Shown here: in pieces, positions 43,055 to 51,802 of the stretch
Layout: each line of letters starts with the position of its first letter
Numbering within the stretch: position 1 is the first letter of the stretch
The notes under the pieces: model-generated
Told to the model about the DNA's origin: nothing
Databases searched by the model: none
What the model saw: only the letters and a program-made list of their open reading frames with translations
From: DASSUW01 sp963759375
GTDB taxonomy: Bacteria > Actinomycetota > Thermoleophilia > Solirubrobacterales > Solirubrobacteraceae
Length of the DNA stretch: 64,000 nt
Assembly: GCA_963759375.1 (NCBI GenBank)
Contig: CAVWYY010000004.1
Coordinates: forward strand, 248,001 to 312,000
Direction of reading: 5' to 3'
Position numbers and translations under genes: made by a program

Positions 43055-43452
43055 TGGACGACCTCTACCGCGAGAACATCCTCCAGCACTACAAGAACCC
43101 CCATCACTGGGGCGAGCTGGACGCACCCGACCTCGAGGCCGACGACCTCAACCCGCTGTGCGGGGACGAGCTGAAGGTCCAGCTCAAGATCGATGACGAC
43201 GGCAAGATCGAGGACGTCGCATTCTCGGGCCACGGCTGCGCGATCTCGCAGGCGTCGGCGTCGATGACGTCCGACGAGATCATCGGCATGCCGGTCGAGG
43301 ACCTGCTGAAGCTCGACCGCACGTTCGTGCTCGAGCTGCTGGGGATCGACATCTCCGCCACGCGCCTGAAGTGCGCGCTGCTCAGCCTCAAGGTGCTCAA
43401 GAGCGCCTCGCTGGGCCACGCGGCGGCCTGGGAGACCGACGCCGCTGCGTGA
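43054..43452 (+). CDS. sufU: SufU sulfur-transfer protein (NifU-like)
   Basis: A 132-residue IscU/NifU-type protein of the SufU subfamily. The zinc/sulfur-binding residues are in NPLCGDEL (Cys and Asp), GHGCAISQASASM and RLKCALLSLKVL. In Gram-positive bacteria SufU is a zinc protein that accepts persulfide from SufS rather than a scaffold. Here, without SufB/SufD nearby, it could also be the only scaffold-like protein of the operon. The start ATG shares one base with the SufS stop. Confidence 0.94.
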   Translation: MDDLYRENILQHYKNPHHWGELDAPDLEADDLNPLCGDELKVQLKIDDDGKIEDVAFSGHGCAISQASASMTSDEIIGMPVEDLLKLDRTFVLELLGIDISATRLKCALLSLKVLKSASLGHAAAWETDAAA

Positions 43453-44086
43453 GCTGGCGCCCGGTCTCTGGCGCTGGACCGCGCGCCACGCCGAATGGCA
43501 CCCCGGCGTCTTCGGCGCCGAAGTCGCGTCGTTCGCTGTCGAGGCCGAGCCGACGCTGCTGATCGACCCGCTGCTGCCCGCCCACGCGGACGGCCTGCTC
43601 GAGCGCCTCGACGCGCTCGAACCGAGGGCGATCCTGATCACCATCCCGTTCCACACGCGCAGCGCCGAGGAGCTCAGCGAGCGGTACGGGGTGCCGATCC
43701 ACGGCCACCCGGCGGTGGCCAAGCGGCTCGAGCGCACCAAGCGGCTGAAGCCGATCGAGGGCGAGCTGCCCGGCGGCGCCCGCGCCTACCGGATCGGCAA
43801 GCCGCGTCGCTTCGAGACGCCGATCCACCTGCCGTCCCACAAGGCGCTCGCCTGGGGCGACGTGATCGTCACGACGCCCGAGGGCGAGCTGCGCCTGTGG
43901 AACTTCGATCGCGTGGACGACAAGCGGATCCGCTGGTACCGCGAGCGCTTCAACCCGACGCTTGCGCCGCTGCTGGAGCTCGACCTCGAGCGGATCCTCG
44001 TCACGCACGGCGAGCCGGTCCTCAAGGACGGGTCGGCTGCGCTGCGGGCTGCGCTCGAAGCGCCTCCCTGGTACCTCCACGGCTAG
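43445..44086 (+). CDS. MBL-fold-like hypothetical protein with unusual start
   Basis: About 213 residues, N-terminally coding from LRELAPGLWRWTARHAEW. It resembles actinobacterial metallo-beta-lactamase-fold proteins (LLIDPLLP, ILITIPFHTRSAEEL, LPSHKALAWGDVIVTT, ILVTHGEPV), but the HxHxDH motif is degenerate. No ATG, GTG or TTG is in frame before GTG 43691, which would cut off the conserved N-terminus. The best candidate is CTG 43445, 10 bases after GGGAGA, overlapping the SufU stop. A missing base upstream of a GTGA overlap at 43449 is the alternative. It ends 65 bases inside the convergent MFS gene. Confidence 0.6.
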   Translation: MRELAPGLWRWTARHAEWHPGVFGAEVASFAVEAEPTLLIDPLLPAHADGLLERLDALEPRAILITIPFHTRSAEELSERYGVPIHGHPAVAKRLERTKRLKPIEGELPGGARAYRIGKPRRFETPIHLPSHKALAWGDVIVTTPEGELRLWNFDRVDDKRIRWYRERFNPTLAPLLELDLERILVTHGEPVLKDGSAALRAALEAPPWYLHG

Positions 44087-45431
44087 GCAGCAGCAGACCG
44101 CAGGCTGCGCCGCACGCCGACAGCACCGCCGCAACGGTGACTGCCGGGGCGAACCCGTCGATGAACTCGGTCGAGCTCGCGTAGCCGCCGGCGCCGGCGA
44201 ACACGGCCACCGCGACAGCGATGCCGAACACGCCGCCCAGCTCGCGCATCATGCTGTTCGCGCCCGCCGCCTTGCCGACCGCCTCGAGCGCGACCGAGCC
44301 GACGACCGAGTTCTGGGCCGCCGGGATCGCCATCGAGACGCCGATGCCGGCGACGATCGCGGGCAGCACGAACGTGCCGTAGGTCATGCCCGGCTCGGCG
44401 ACCAGCGCCAGCCAACCCATGCCGGCGGCCTGCAGCGCCAGCCCGCCGGCCATCAGCGGACGCTCGCCGATCCGGTCGGCCAGCGCGCCGGCCAGCGGCG
44501 CCACCGTCAGGAACGTCGCGGTCCACGGGATCAGCCGCAGCCCTGCCCCGAGCGGCCCGTTGCCGAGGCCGGTCTGCATCAGCTGGCCGAAGAAGAACAC
44601 GGCGCTGAACAGCGACGCGAACGTGAAGAAGATCGCCGCGTTGCCGGCCGAGAACGCCCGCGAGCGGAAGAAGCCCATCGGCAGCATCGGCTCGCGAGCT
44701 CGCAGCTCCCAGGCCACGAACGCGGCCACGAGCGCCACGCCGACCGCCAGCGCGCCGACGATCTCCGGGCTGCCCCAGCCCGCGGAGTTCCCGCGCACCA
44801 GGCCCCACACGATCCCCAGCGCGCCGCCACTGACCAGCAGCAGGCCGGGGATGTCGAGCGCCGTGTCGGCGCCGTGGCTCTCGCGCATGCGGGTGAGCAC
44901 GAACGGGATCGCGGCGAGCCCGATCGGCACGTTGATCCAGAAGACCCACTGCCAGGCCAGGCCCTCGACCACGGCGCCGCCGACGAGCGGGCCGCTCGCG
45001 ACGGCGAGCCCGGTGATGGCGGAGAAGATCCCGATGGCCGCCCCGCGCTTCTCGGGCGGGAACGCGGCGCTGAGCAGCGCCAGGCCGAGCGGCATGATCA
45101 GCGCGCCGCCGGCGCCCTGCAGCGCCCGGGCGGCGATGAGCCAGCCGGCGTCGGGCGCCAGCGCGCAGGCGGCGGACGCCGCCGCGAACAGCGCCAGGCC
45201 GGCGGCGTACATCCGGCGGCGGCCGAAGCGGTCGCCGAGCGCGGCGGCCGTCACCAGCAGCACCGCGAAGCTGAGGTTGTAGGCGTTGACCGTCCACTCG
45301 AGCTCCTCGAGGGACGCGCCGAGGTCGACCCGGATCGTGGTCAGCGCCGCGGCCACCACGAGCGTGTCGAGGGCGGCCATCAGCGAGCCGACGGCCGTGA
45401 GGACGAGCACCCATCCCTTTCGATCAGTCAT
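44022..45431 (-). CDS. MFS drug exporter, DHA2 (EmrB/QacA) type
   Basis: A 469-residue, probably 14-helix transporter of the DHA2 family. Motif A is in LGDRFGRRRMYAAGL, the antiporter motif C is ITGLAVASGPLVGGAVV, and the N-terminal ALDTLVVAAALTTI and WTVNAYNLSFAVLL are typical. It would export drugs or other hydrophobic compounds by proton antiport. The start is ATG 45431. It diverges from an ECF-type sigma factor 75 bases away, which may control it. The last 65 bases overlap the convergent MBL-like gene, so the basic C-terminal tail may be longer than needed. Confidence 0.88.
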   Translation of the reverse strand: MTDRKGWVLVLTAVGSLMAALDTLVVAAALTTIRVDLGASLEELEWTVNAYNLSFAVLLVTAAALGDRFGRRRMYAAGLALFAAASAACALAPDAGWLIAARALQGAGGALIMPLGLALLSAAFPPEKRGAAIGIFSAITGLAVASGPLVGGAVVEGLAWQWVFWINVPIGLAAIPFVLTRMRESHGADTALDIPGLLLVSGGALGIVWGLVRGNSAGWGSPEIVGALAVGVALVAAFVAWELRAREPMLPMGFFRSRAFSAGNAAIFFTFASLFSAVFFFGQLMQTGLGNGPLGAGLRLIPWTATFLTVAPLAGALADRIGERPLMAGGLALQAAGMGWLALVAEPGMTYGTFVLPAIVAGIGVSMAIPAAQNSVVGSVALEAVGKAAGANSMMRELGGVFGIAVAVAVFAGAGGYASSTEFIDGFAPAVTVAAVLSACGAACGLLLPSRGGTREALRAQPAAQPTRP

Positions 45432-45506
45432 GTCTGGTTGGACGACCGCCGGCGCGCGACCTCATCGGCCGATGAGTTTCGGCCGCCGCGCCCGTCCAAG
45501 GAACAG

Positions 45507-46373
45507 ATGGCCATCACCGAGGAGCACGCCCTGCTGACCGCCGCGCGCGCCGGCGACGAGCGCGCGTTCCAGCGGCTCGTCGAGCCCTACCGCGAGCTGC
45601 TCGAGGTGCACTGCTACCGGATGCTCGGGTCGCTGCAGGACGCCGAGGACCGCGTGCAGGAGACGCTGCTGCGCGCCTGGCAGCGGCTCGACCGCTTCGA
45701 GGGCCGCTCGACGATCAAGACGTGGCTCTACCGGATCGCCACCAACGCGTGCCTGGACGAGATCGACCGCCGGCCGCGCCGGCCCGAGCCGGTCGAGCCG
45801 TTCCCGGACGAGCGCATCACCAGCCCGATCGCCGACCCGGAGGCGCGCTACGCGCTGCGCGAGGGCATGGAGCTCGCGCTGCTCGCCGCCATCCAGCTGC
45901 TGCCGGGTCGGCAGCGGGCGGTGCTGATCCTGCGCGACGTGCTCGGCTGGACCGCGCCCGAGGCCGCCGAGCTGCTCGACACGAGCACCGCCGCCGTCAA
46001 CAGCGCGCTGCAGCGCGCCCGGGCGACCGTCGACGGCGAGCTCCCGCCGCCGGCGCCGCCGGGCGCCGATGAGCAGGATCTGCTGCGCCGCTACATCGAC
46101 GCCTGGAACCGGCTCGACATCGACGGCCTGGTCGCGCTGCTCCGCGAGGACGCCGTGATGACGATGCCGCCGAAGCCCGCCGTGCGCGGCGCGGCGGCGA
46201 TCGGCCGCTTCCTGGCCGAGCGCGCCGGCGGGCTGACGCACCGGCCGGGCTCGGCGAACGGCCGCCCGGCGGTCGTGATGCCCGGGCACGGCGTCATCGT
46301 CGTGCACGTCGCCGGCGGGGCGATCGAGCGGCTCGAGGTCCACCTCGACGCCGCGCTCGCGGACCGCTTCTAG
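45507..46373 (+). CDS. ECF-type sigma factor with SnoaL-like C-terminal domain (TIGR02960/SigJ-like)
   Basis: A 288-residue sigma-70 family factor. Region 2 (about 20-85) has HCYRMLGSLQDAEDRVQETL and FEGRSTIKTWLYRIATNACLDEI-type residues. Region 4 (about 125-175) has LLPGRQRAVLILRDVLGWTAPEAAELL. A SnoaL/NTF2-like domain (about 190-285) follows (LLRRYIDAWNRLDIDGLVALL). Such C-terminally extended factors lack an anti-sigma gene and are regulated by the extra domain. AAGGA precedes ATG 45507. It is divergent from the MFS exporter and overlaps the convergent kinase by 4 bases. Confidence 0.88.
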   Translation: MAITEEHALLTAARAGDERAFQRLVEPYRELLEVHCYRMLGSLQDAEDRVQETLLRAWQRLDRFEGRSTIKTWLYRIATNACLDEIDRRPRRPEPVEPFPDERITSPIADPEARYALREGMELALLAAIQLLPGRQRAVLILRDVLGWTAPEAAELLDTSTAAVNSALQRARATVDGELPPPAPPGADEQDLLRRYIDAWNRLDIDGLVALLREDAVMTMPPKPAVRGAAAIGRFLAERAGGLTHRPGSANGRPAVVMPGHGVIVVHVAGGAIERLEVHLDAALADRF

Positions 46374-47764
46374 GCGGGCAGCTCCGCGCGCAGCCGCGTG
46401 CCGCCGCCGGGCGGGCTCTCCACCCGCAGCCGGCCGTCGAGCGCCGCGAGGCGGTCGGACAGGCCGCGCAGGCCGGAGCCGCCCGCTGCATCGGCGCCGC
46501 CGACGCCGTCGTCGACCACCTCCACGGTCACGCGACCGTTCACGCGCTCCACGCGCACCGATGCCTGGGTGGCCTGCGCGTACTTGGCCACGTTGGCGAG
46601 CCCTTCCGAGACCACGAAGTAGGCGGCGCTCTCGACCGGTCCGGGCAGCCGATCGCCGGTCTCGACCTCGAGCGAGACGGGCACCGGGACGCGCGTGACG
46701 AGCGCGTCCAGCGCCGGCTCGAGACCGCGGTCGGTGAGCACCGCCGGGTGGATGCCCCGCGCGAGCTCGCGCAGCTCGGCGAGGCTGGTCTGCAGCTCGT
46801 CGGACGCCTGGTCGAGCAGCCCGGCGAGCTTCGGGTCGGCCTCGGCGCGCCGGCGGGCCGCGCGCAGCAGCAGTGACAGCGCCACGAGGCGCGACTGCGC
46901 GCCGTCGTGCAGGTCGCGCTCGATCTTGCGGCGCGCGGCGTCGCCCGCCTGCACGATGCGGGCGCGCGAGGCGCGCAGCTCCTCGTGGCTCTCGCGCAGC
47001 TCCGCGTCGAGATGCGAGACGTGGCTGCGCAGCAGCCCACCGAGGAACGCGAACGGCATCAGCCCGGTGGCGACGAACGCCGCCCACCAGGCCACGTCGC
47101 CGCCGCCGGCCTGCGCGACCGTCACGAGCAGGAACGCCAGCAGGGCGCACACGTAGACCGGCGTGAGCTGGAGCCGCTCGAACTCGCTGGCGCGGCGCCA
47201 GTTGCGGACCGACCGGATGAGCACGAGCGTGAACAGGCCGGCGTAGAGGAGCGCGCCGAGCGCCTGGAAGACCGTCGCGAGATCGTCGTCCGGCCGGATC
47301 AGCAGCACGTTCTCCGGGCAGTGCTCGCAGTTGAGCCGGTCCGGGTCCGCGAACAGGGCGACCGGGACGAACGCGAACGGGAAGATCAGGTAGCCGGCGA
47401 TCACGAGCGCGCGATCGCGGCCGCGGTTCACGCGGCCGGTCGGGAAGCTGATGCCGAGGTGCAGGAAGAAGCTGCCCCACAGGCCGCCGAACACGAGCCC
47501 GATCGTGTAGACGACCGCGTTGTTCGAACCCTGCAGGTTGAACAGGAACCAGGCGAACCCGAGCGCCACCATCAGCGCGCCGGTGCGGTTGTCGGGCCGC
47601 TGGTGGTGCGCGTACAGGCCGGTGCCGATGAAGCTCCAGCCGACCGCCGGCGCGAAGATCGCCCACACCACCGGGGCCGTCAGATGGTCGCTCGTGAGCA
47701 TCAGCGCGACGATCGTGCCGCCGGCCGCCAGCGCGGCAATGGCGATGGGCACGACTCGTCGCAT
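46370..47764 (-). CDS. Eight-helix membrane sensor histidine kinase with CxxC loop
   Basis: A 464-residue kinase. About eight membrane helices fill residues 5-230. The loop between helices 5 and 6 contains NCEHCPENVLL, an extracytoplasmic CxxC. HisKA_3 has the phospho-His in RRKIERDLHDGAQSRLVAL (about 275-290), and the HATPase has N-box SEGLANVAKYAQA and G1 DDGVGGADAAGGSG. No response regulator is adjacent, so it is an orphan. It is divergent from ligA (25 bases) and convergent with the sigma factor. Confidence 0.87.
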   Translation of the reverse strand: MRRVVPIAIAALAAGGTIVALMLTSDHLTAPVVWAIFAPAVGWSFIGTGLYAHHQRPDNRTGALMVALGFAWFLFNLQGSNNAVVYTIGLVFGGLWGSFFLHLGISFPTGRVNRGRDRALVIAGYLIFPFAFVPVALFADPDRLNCEHCPENVLLIRPDDDLATVFQALGALLYAGLFTLVLIRSVRNWRRASEFERLQLTPVYVCALLAFLLVTVAQAGGGDVAWWAAFVATGLMPFAFLGGLLRSHVSHLDAELRESHEELRASRARIVQAGDAARRKIERDLHDGAQSRLVALSLLLRAARRRAEADPKLAGLLDQASDELQTSLAELRELARGIHPAVLTDRGLEPALDALVTRVPVPVSLEVETGDRLPGPVESAAYFVVSEGLANVAKYAQATQASVRVERVNGRVTVEVVDDGVGGADAAGGSGLRGLSDRLAALDGRLRVESPPGGGTRLRAELPA

Positions 47765-47789
47765 CGGCCCTCCATCGTACGGTTAGGGC

Positions 47790-49784
47790 ATGACCACCCG
47801 CGAGCGGATCGAGGATCTGGCCGAGCAGATCACGAAGCTGCGCGAGGCGTACTACGACGGTGAGCCGCTGGCCGCGGACGCCGACTACGACGCGCTCGAG
47901 GACGAGCTGCGCACGCTGATCGCCGAGCATCCCGACCTCACGCCGGACCCGAATCCGCTCGAGAGCGTCGGCGCCCCGGCCGCGCTGCACTCGCCGGTCC
48001 GCCACAGCCGCCGGATGCTCTCGCTCGAGAAGTCGACGACGCCGGAGCAGGTGGCGGCGTTCTTCGGCCGCTTCCCCGGCCAGCCGGTCGTGGTCATGCC
48101 CAAGCTCGACGGCGTGTCGCTCGCCGTGGTCTACGAGGACGGCCGCCTGGCGCGCACGATCACGCGCGGCGACGGGACCGTCGGCGAGGACGTGACGCCG
48201 CTCGTGCGCGAGCTCGGCGACGGGATCCCGCAGAAGATCGACGCGTCCGGCCGGGTCGAGGTCCGCGGCGAGCTGGTGATGCTGCGCTCGACGTTCGCGG
48301 CCTACAACGCGGCCCACGCCGACAAGCCGCTGATCAACCCGCGCGGCGCGGCGGCGGGCACGCTCCGGGCCAAGACGGCGGCCGCCGTCGAGGGGCGGCG
48401 GATGCGGTTCTTCGCGTTCGACCTCGACACGTCCGACGGCGCGCAGGCCGACCTCGAGGATGCGCTGCGCACGCTCGGGTTCGACGCCGCCGATATGCGT
48501 CATTGCGATGACGCGGCGGCGGCGCAGGCCGTCATCTCCGAGATCGAGGACACCCGCGACGAGCTCGACTACGACCTCGACGGCGCCGTCCTGCGCCTGG
48601 CCGACCGCAACGCCTACGCGGCGGCCGGCACGCGCTCGAACAGCCCGCGCGGGGCACTGGCGTTCAAGTTCGCCGCCGAGGAGAAGACCACGGTGCTGGC
48701 CGACGTCGTGTGGGACGTCGGCAAGACCGGCAAGGTCGCGCCGGTGGCGATGCTGGAGCCGGTGTTCGTCGGCGGCACGACGGTGATGCGGGCGACGCTG
48801 GCCAACCAGGAGGTCATCCGCGCGCGCGGCGTGAAGATCGGCGACACGGTGCTGGTCCGCCGGGCCGGCGACGTGATCCCGTTCGTGGCCGGCGTGCTCG
48901 ACGAGTCCAAGCGCACCGGGGCCGAGAAGGAGATCGTGCCGCCGTCGGAGTGCCCGTCGTGCGGGCAGCCGCTCACCGAGCAGGGCAACAGCCGCGAGCT
49001 GTTCTGCACCAACGTCGCGTGCCCGGCCCAGACCGCGCGGCGGCTGATCCACTGGGCGTCGCGCTCGGCCGCCGACATCGAGGCGATCGGCCCGGTGTGG
49101 ATCGAGCGCCTGGCCGACTCGGGCGACCTCGAGGCGCCGTCGGACTTCTACGCGCTGACCCGCGAGCGGCTGCTCGAGTTCGACGGCATCGCCGACGTGT
49201 CGGCCGACCGCATGGTCGAGTCGATCGAGCGCAGCAAGCCGGTCGGCCTCCGGCGCGCGCTGATCGGCCTGGCCATCCCGATGGCCAGCGAGGCGACCGC
49301 GATGCGCCTGTGCCGCGCCGGCTACGCGTCGCTGGAGGCGGTGGCCGACGCCGACGAGGAGGCGCTCCAGCAGGTCGAGGACATCGGGCCGAAGGTCGCC
49401 GCCAGCTTGTACTCGCACCTCAATCGCGAGAGCACCCGGGCGGAGCTGGCGCGGCTGCGCGAGCTCGGCGTGGACCTCGACGTGCGCGAGGAGGACCTGC
49501 CGCCGAAGGTGTCCGCCGACGCGCCGCTGGCCGGCAAGACCGTCGTCGTGACCGGCACGATCTCCGACCCGCGCAGCGGCGAGAAGATCCCGCGGCCGAC
49601 GTTCCAGCGCCTGTGCGAGCGCGCCGGCGCGACCACCGCATCGTCGGTCTCCGCCAACACCGACATGCTCATCACCGGCGAGAACGTCGGCGCGGCGAAG
49701 ACGAACAAGGCGGAGAAGCTGGGCGTCGAGGTCGTCGACCAGGCGGACGTCTGGAAGCTGCTGATCGACGCGGGGGTGGCGTGA
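47790..49784 (+). CDS. ligA: NAD-dependent DNA ligase LigA
   Basis: A 664-residue enzyme that joins nicks in replication and repair. It contains the Ia NAD-binding domain, adenylation domain with the active-site lysine in MPKLDGVSLAVVYEDG (about 106), OB fold, a four-Cys zinc finger (CPSCGQPL...FCTNVACPAQ), HhH domain and C-terminal BRCT (KTVVVTGTISDPRSGEKI). The length is normal. The ATG start at 47790 has TACGGT 6 bases upstream and no ribosome site, suggesting a leaderless message. Its stop shares a base with the following MoaD/ThiS gene (TGATG). Confidence 0.96.
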   Translation: MTTRERIEDLAEQITKLREAYYDGEPLAADADYDALEDELRTLIAEHPDLTPDPNPLESVGAPAALHSPVRHSRRMLSLEKSTTPEQVAAFFGRFPGQPVVVMPKLDGVSLAVVYEDGRLARTITRGDGTVGEDVTPLVRELGDGIPQKIDASGRVEVRGELVMLRSTFAAYNAAHADKPLINPRGAAAGTLRAKTAAAVEGRRMRFFAFDLDTSDGAQADLEDALRTLGFDAADMRHCDDAAAAQAVISEIEDTRDELDYDLDGAVLRLADRNAYAAAGTRSNSPRGALAFKFAAEEKTTVLADVVWDVGKTGKVAPVAMLEPVFVGGTTVMRATLANQEVIRARGVKIGDTVLVRRAGDVIPFVAGVLDESKRTGAEKEIVPPSECPSCGQPLTEQGNSRELFCTNVACPAQTARRLIHWASRSAADIEAIGPVWIERLADSGDLEAPSDFYALTRERLLEFDGIADVSADRMVESIERSKPVGLRRALIGLAIPMASEATAMRLCRAGYASLEAVADADEEALQQVEDIGPKVAASLYSHLNRESTRAELARLRELGVDLDVREEDLPPKVSADAPLAGKTVVVTGTISDPRSGEKIPRPTFQRLCERAGATTASSVSANTDMLITGENVGAAKTNKAEKLGVEVVDQADVWKLLIDAGVA

Positions 49785-50050
49785 TGGCGCTGGTGCGGCT
49801 GCGCGCCCCGCTCAAGCAGCTCGCGGGCGGCTCCGAGCACACGATCGACGGCGCGTCGGTCGGCGACCTGCTGGTGGCGCTCGAATCCGAGCATCCGGAG
49901 ATCCGGGGCTGGATCCTCGACGAGCGCGGTGTGCTGCGGCGTCACATCAACGTTTTCGTGAACGGCGAACTGGGCGCGCAGGACACCGCGGTGCGCTCGG
50001 ACGACAAGGTCGACGTGCTGCCAGCGCTTTCGGGAGGATGTGTCCGGTGA
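49784..50050 (+). CDS. MoaD/ThiS-like ubiquitin-fold protein
   Basis: An 88-residue beta-grasp protein: VRLRAPLKQLAGG at the start, then DLLVALESEHPEIRGWILDE, HINVFVNGELGAQDT and VDVLPALSGG. MoaD/ThiS proteins carry sulfur as a C-terminal thiocarboxylate on Gly-Gly. Here three residues (CVR) follow the GG because the reading frame runs into the next gene's start, so trimming would be needed. It overlaps the LigA stop by one base and the BNR-repeat gene by 4. The MoaD plus BNR pairing is an arrangement I recall from other actinobacteria. Confidence 0.82.
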   Translation: MALVRLRAPLKQLAGGSEHTIDGASVGDLLVALESEHPEIRGWILDERGVLRRHINVFVNGELGAQDTAVRSDDKVDVLPALSGGCVR

Positions 50051-51120
50051 CCGAGCTTCTCGTCGGGACCAAGAAGGGCCTGTTCGCACTGGCCGGCGAG
50101 CCGGGCGCGCACTTCGAGGTCACCGGCCGCGCGTTCGCGGGCGAGCCGGTCGAGTACGCGCTGCAGGATCCGCGCTCCGGCCGCCTGCTCGTGGCGGTGA
50201 CGTCGCCGTTCTACGGGCCCAAGATCTACTTCGCCGACGATCCCGAGAGCGGGTGGGAGCAGGCCGAGGGCGTCGAGCTCCCGCCGGGAGGCCAGAACGC
50301 GCTCGAGCGGATCTGGGTGCTCCAGCTCGGCGAGGAGGACGGCGTCGTCTACGCGGGCGGCGACCCGGGCGTGCTGTTCGAGAGCCGCGACGGGGGCGCC
50401 ACGTTCGAGCTCAACCGGGCGCTGTTCGAGGAGCCGTCGCGCCCGCGCTGGGCGCCCGGCGCCGGCGGGCTGTGCCTGCACTCGATCGTGACCTGGCCGG
50501 GCGACCCGGCCCGGCTCGCCGTCGGCATCTCGGCCGCCGGCGTGTGGCTCACCGACGACGGCGGCGCCAGCTGGCGCAGCGGCAACGAGGGCATCAACCC
50601 CCGCTACCTCCCCGAGGACATCGCGGAGGACGAGATCGCCTACTGCGTGCACAGCCTCGAGCGCGCGCCGGCCCGGCCCGAGCGGATGTTCATGCAGTTC
50701 CACGGCGGCGTGTACCGCTCCGACGACGCGGGCGCCACGTGGACCGACATCGCGCCCGGCCTGCCCGCCGACTTCGGCTTCCCGCTGGCGGTCGACCCCG
50801 CCGACCCCGACAGCGCGTACGTCATCCCGCTCATCTCGGACCTCGACCGCGTGACCGTCGACGGGCAGGTGCGCGTGTTCGAGACGCGCGACGCGGGCGC
50901 CTCGTGGACGCCGCGCGGCGAGGGTCTGCCGTCCGAGGAGGCGTACCTGACGATCCTCCGCGAGGCGTTCGCGTGGACCGGGCAGGGCGAGTCGCTCGAG
51001 CTCTACTTCGGCGCCACGTCCGGTGCCGTGTTCGGCTCGGCCGACGCCGGCGCGACCTGGTACGAGGTCGCCCCGAGCCTGCCGCCGGTCGCGTCGATCA
51101 CAGTGGGATCTCAGCCCTGA
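50047..51120 (+). CDS. BNR/YVTN-repeat beta-propeller (sialidase-fold) protein
   Basis: A 357-residue propeller with Asp-box (S/T-x-D-x-G-x-T/S-W) repeats: SRDGGATFEL, TDDGGASWRSG, SDDAGATWTDI, TRDAGASWTPR and SADAGATWYEV. There is no signal peptide (it starts MTELLVGTKKGLFAL) and no sialidase FRIP motif, so a cytosolic binding role is more likely than glycosidase activity. GTG 50047 is chosen because it overlaps the MoaD stop (GTGA) behind a GGGAGG ribosome site. It overlaps the convergent kinase by 23 bases. Confidence 0.82.
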   Translation: MTELLVGTKKGLFALAGEPGAHFEVTGRAFAGEPVEYALQDPRSGRLLVAVTSPFYGPKIYFADDPESGWEQAEGVELPPGGQNALERIWVLQLGEEDGVVYAGGDPGVLFESRDGGATFELNRALFEEPSRPRWAPGAGGLCLHSIVTWPGDPARLAVGISAAGVWLTDDGGASWRSGNEGINPRYLPEDIAEDEIAYCVHSLERAPARPERMFMQFHGGVYRSDDAGATWTDIAPGLPADFGFPLAVDPADPDSAYVIPLISDLDRVTVDGQVRVFETRDAGASWTPRGEGLPSEEAYLTILREAFAWTGQGESLELYFGATSGAVFGSADAGATWYEVAPSLPPVASITVGSQP

Positions 51121-51784
51121 TGGTGGTGCCGCCCCCGGGCGGCGACACGACGGTCAGCTCGCCGGCCAGCGCCTCGACCCGGTCGCACAGACCGGACAAC
51201 CCGCTGCCCGAGTGCGCGTCGGCGCCGCCGACGCCGTCGTCGCTGATCTCCAGGCACAGCTTGCCGCCGTCCACGTCGAGCGCGATCGATGCCGTGCACG
51301 CGTCCGCGTACTTGGCGACGTTGGTCAGCGTCTCGGCCGTGACGAAGTAGACGGCCGCCTCGACGGCGGGCCGCAGCGGCTCCTCGGGCACGCCGCTGAC
51401 GTCGACCGGGACGGGCGCGCGCGAGGCCAGCGCCTCGAGCGCCGCCGCCAGCCCGCGGTCGCTGAGCACGGCGGGGTGGATGCCCCGCGCGAGCTCCCGC
51501 AGCTCCCGCACCGCGGCCTGCGCGTCCTCGCGCGCTGCGGCGACCAGCGGCGCGAGCTCGCTGTCGTCGTCGAGCTTGGACTCGATCAGGCTCAGCGTGA
51601 CCGCGAGCGAGACGATCCGCTGCTGCGCGCCGTCGTGCAGGTCGCGCTCGATCCGCCGCCGCTCGGCGTCGGCCGCCTCGATGATCCGCTGCCGTGCGCC
51701 GTGCAGGTCGTCGACGCGCTCGCGCAGCGCTCGTGCACGTCGCTGCTCGGGGGATTCGCCTGGGAAACGGATCTGCCGCATCAC
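51098..51784 (-). CDS. Soluble HisKA_3 histidine kinase
   Basis: A 228-residue kinase without membrane helices or a sensor domain. Phospho-His is in RRRIERDLHDGAQQRIVSL (about 47-60), with HATPase N-box AETLTNVAKYADA and G1 SDDGVGGADAHSGSG. It lies 18 bases downstream of iolB on the same strand, so it may be the last gene of the inositol operon. The perfect palindrome at 51783-51794 could instead give it its own control. No response regulator is nearby. The short N-terminus (MMRQIRFPGESPEQ) makes sensing through a partner likely. Confidence 0.82.
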   Translation of the reverse strand: MMRQIRFPGESPEQRRARALRERVDDLHGARQRIIEAADAERRRIERDLHDGAQQRIVSLAVTLSLIESKLDDDSELAPLVAAAREDAQAAVRELRELARGIHPAVLSDRGLAAALEALASRAPVPVDVSGVPEEPLRPAVEAAVYFVTAETLTNVAKYADACTASIALDVDGGKLCLEISDDGVGGADAHSGSGLSGLCDRVEALAGELTVVSPPGGGTTIRAEIPL

Positions 51785-51794
51785 TCTGCAGAGT
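51783..51794. promoter_or_regulatory. 12-bp palindrome at the kinase start
   Basis: ACTCTGCAGAGT is a perfect palindrome overlapping the first bases of the minus-strand kinase gene, in the 18-base gap behind iolB. A binding site or a simple restriction-type palindrome by chance are both possible. Confidence 0.3.
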
Positions 51795-51802
51795 AACCGC
51801 GG

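Noticed and set aside
45462..49418. A 1318-codon open frame on the minus strand across the sigma factor, kinase and ligA
   Set aside because: It runs antisense or out of frame to well-supported genes and has an Arg/Ala/Gly-rich, low-complexity composition. Long shadow frames are expected at this GC content.
51783..51794. Strong operator call for the ACTCTGCAGAGT palindrome
   Set aside because: Kept only as a low-confidence site. A 12-bp palindrome is short and overlaps coding sequence.
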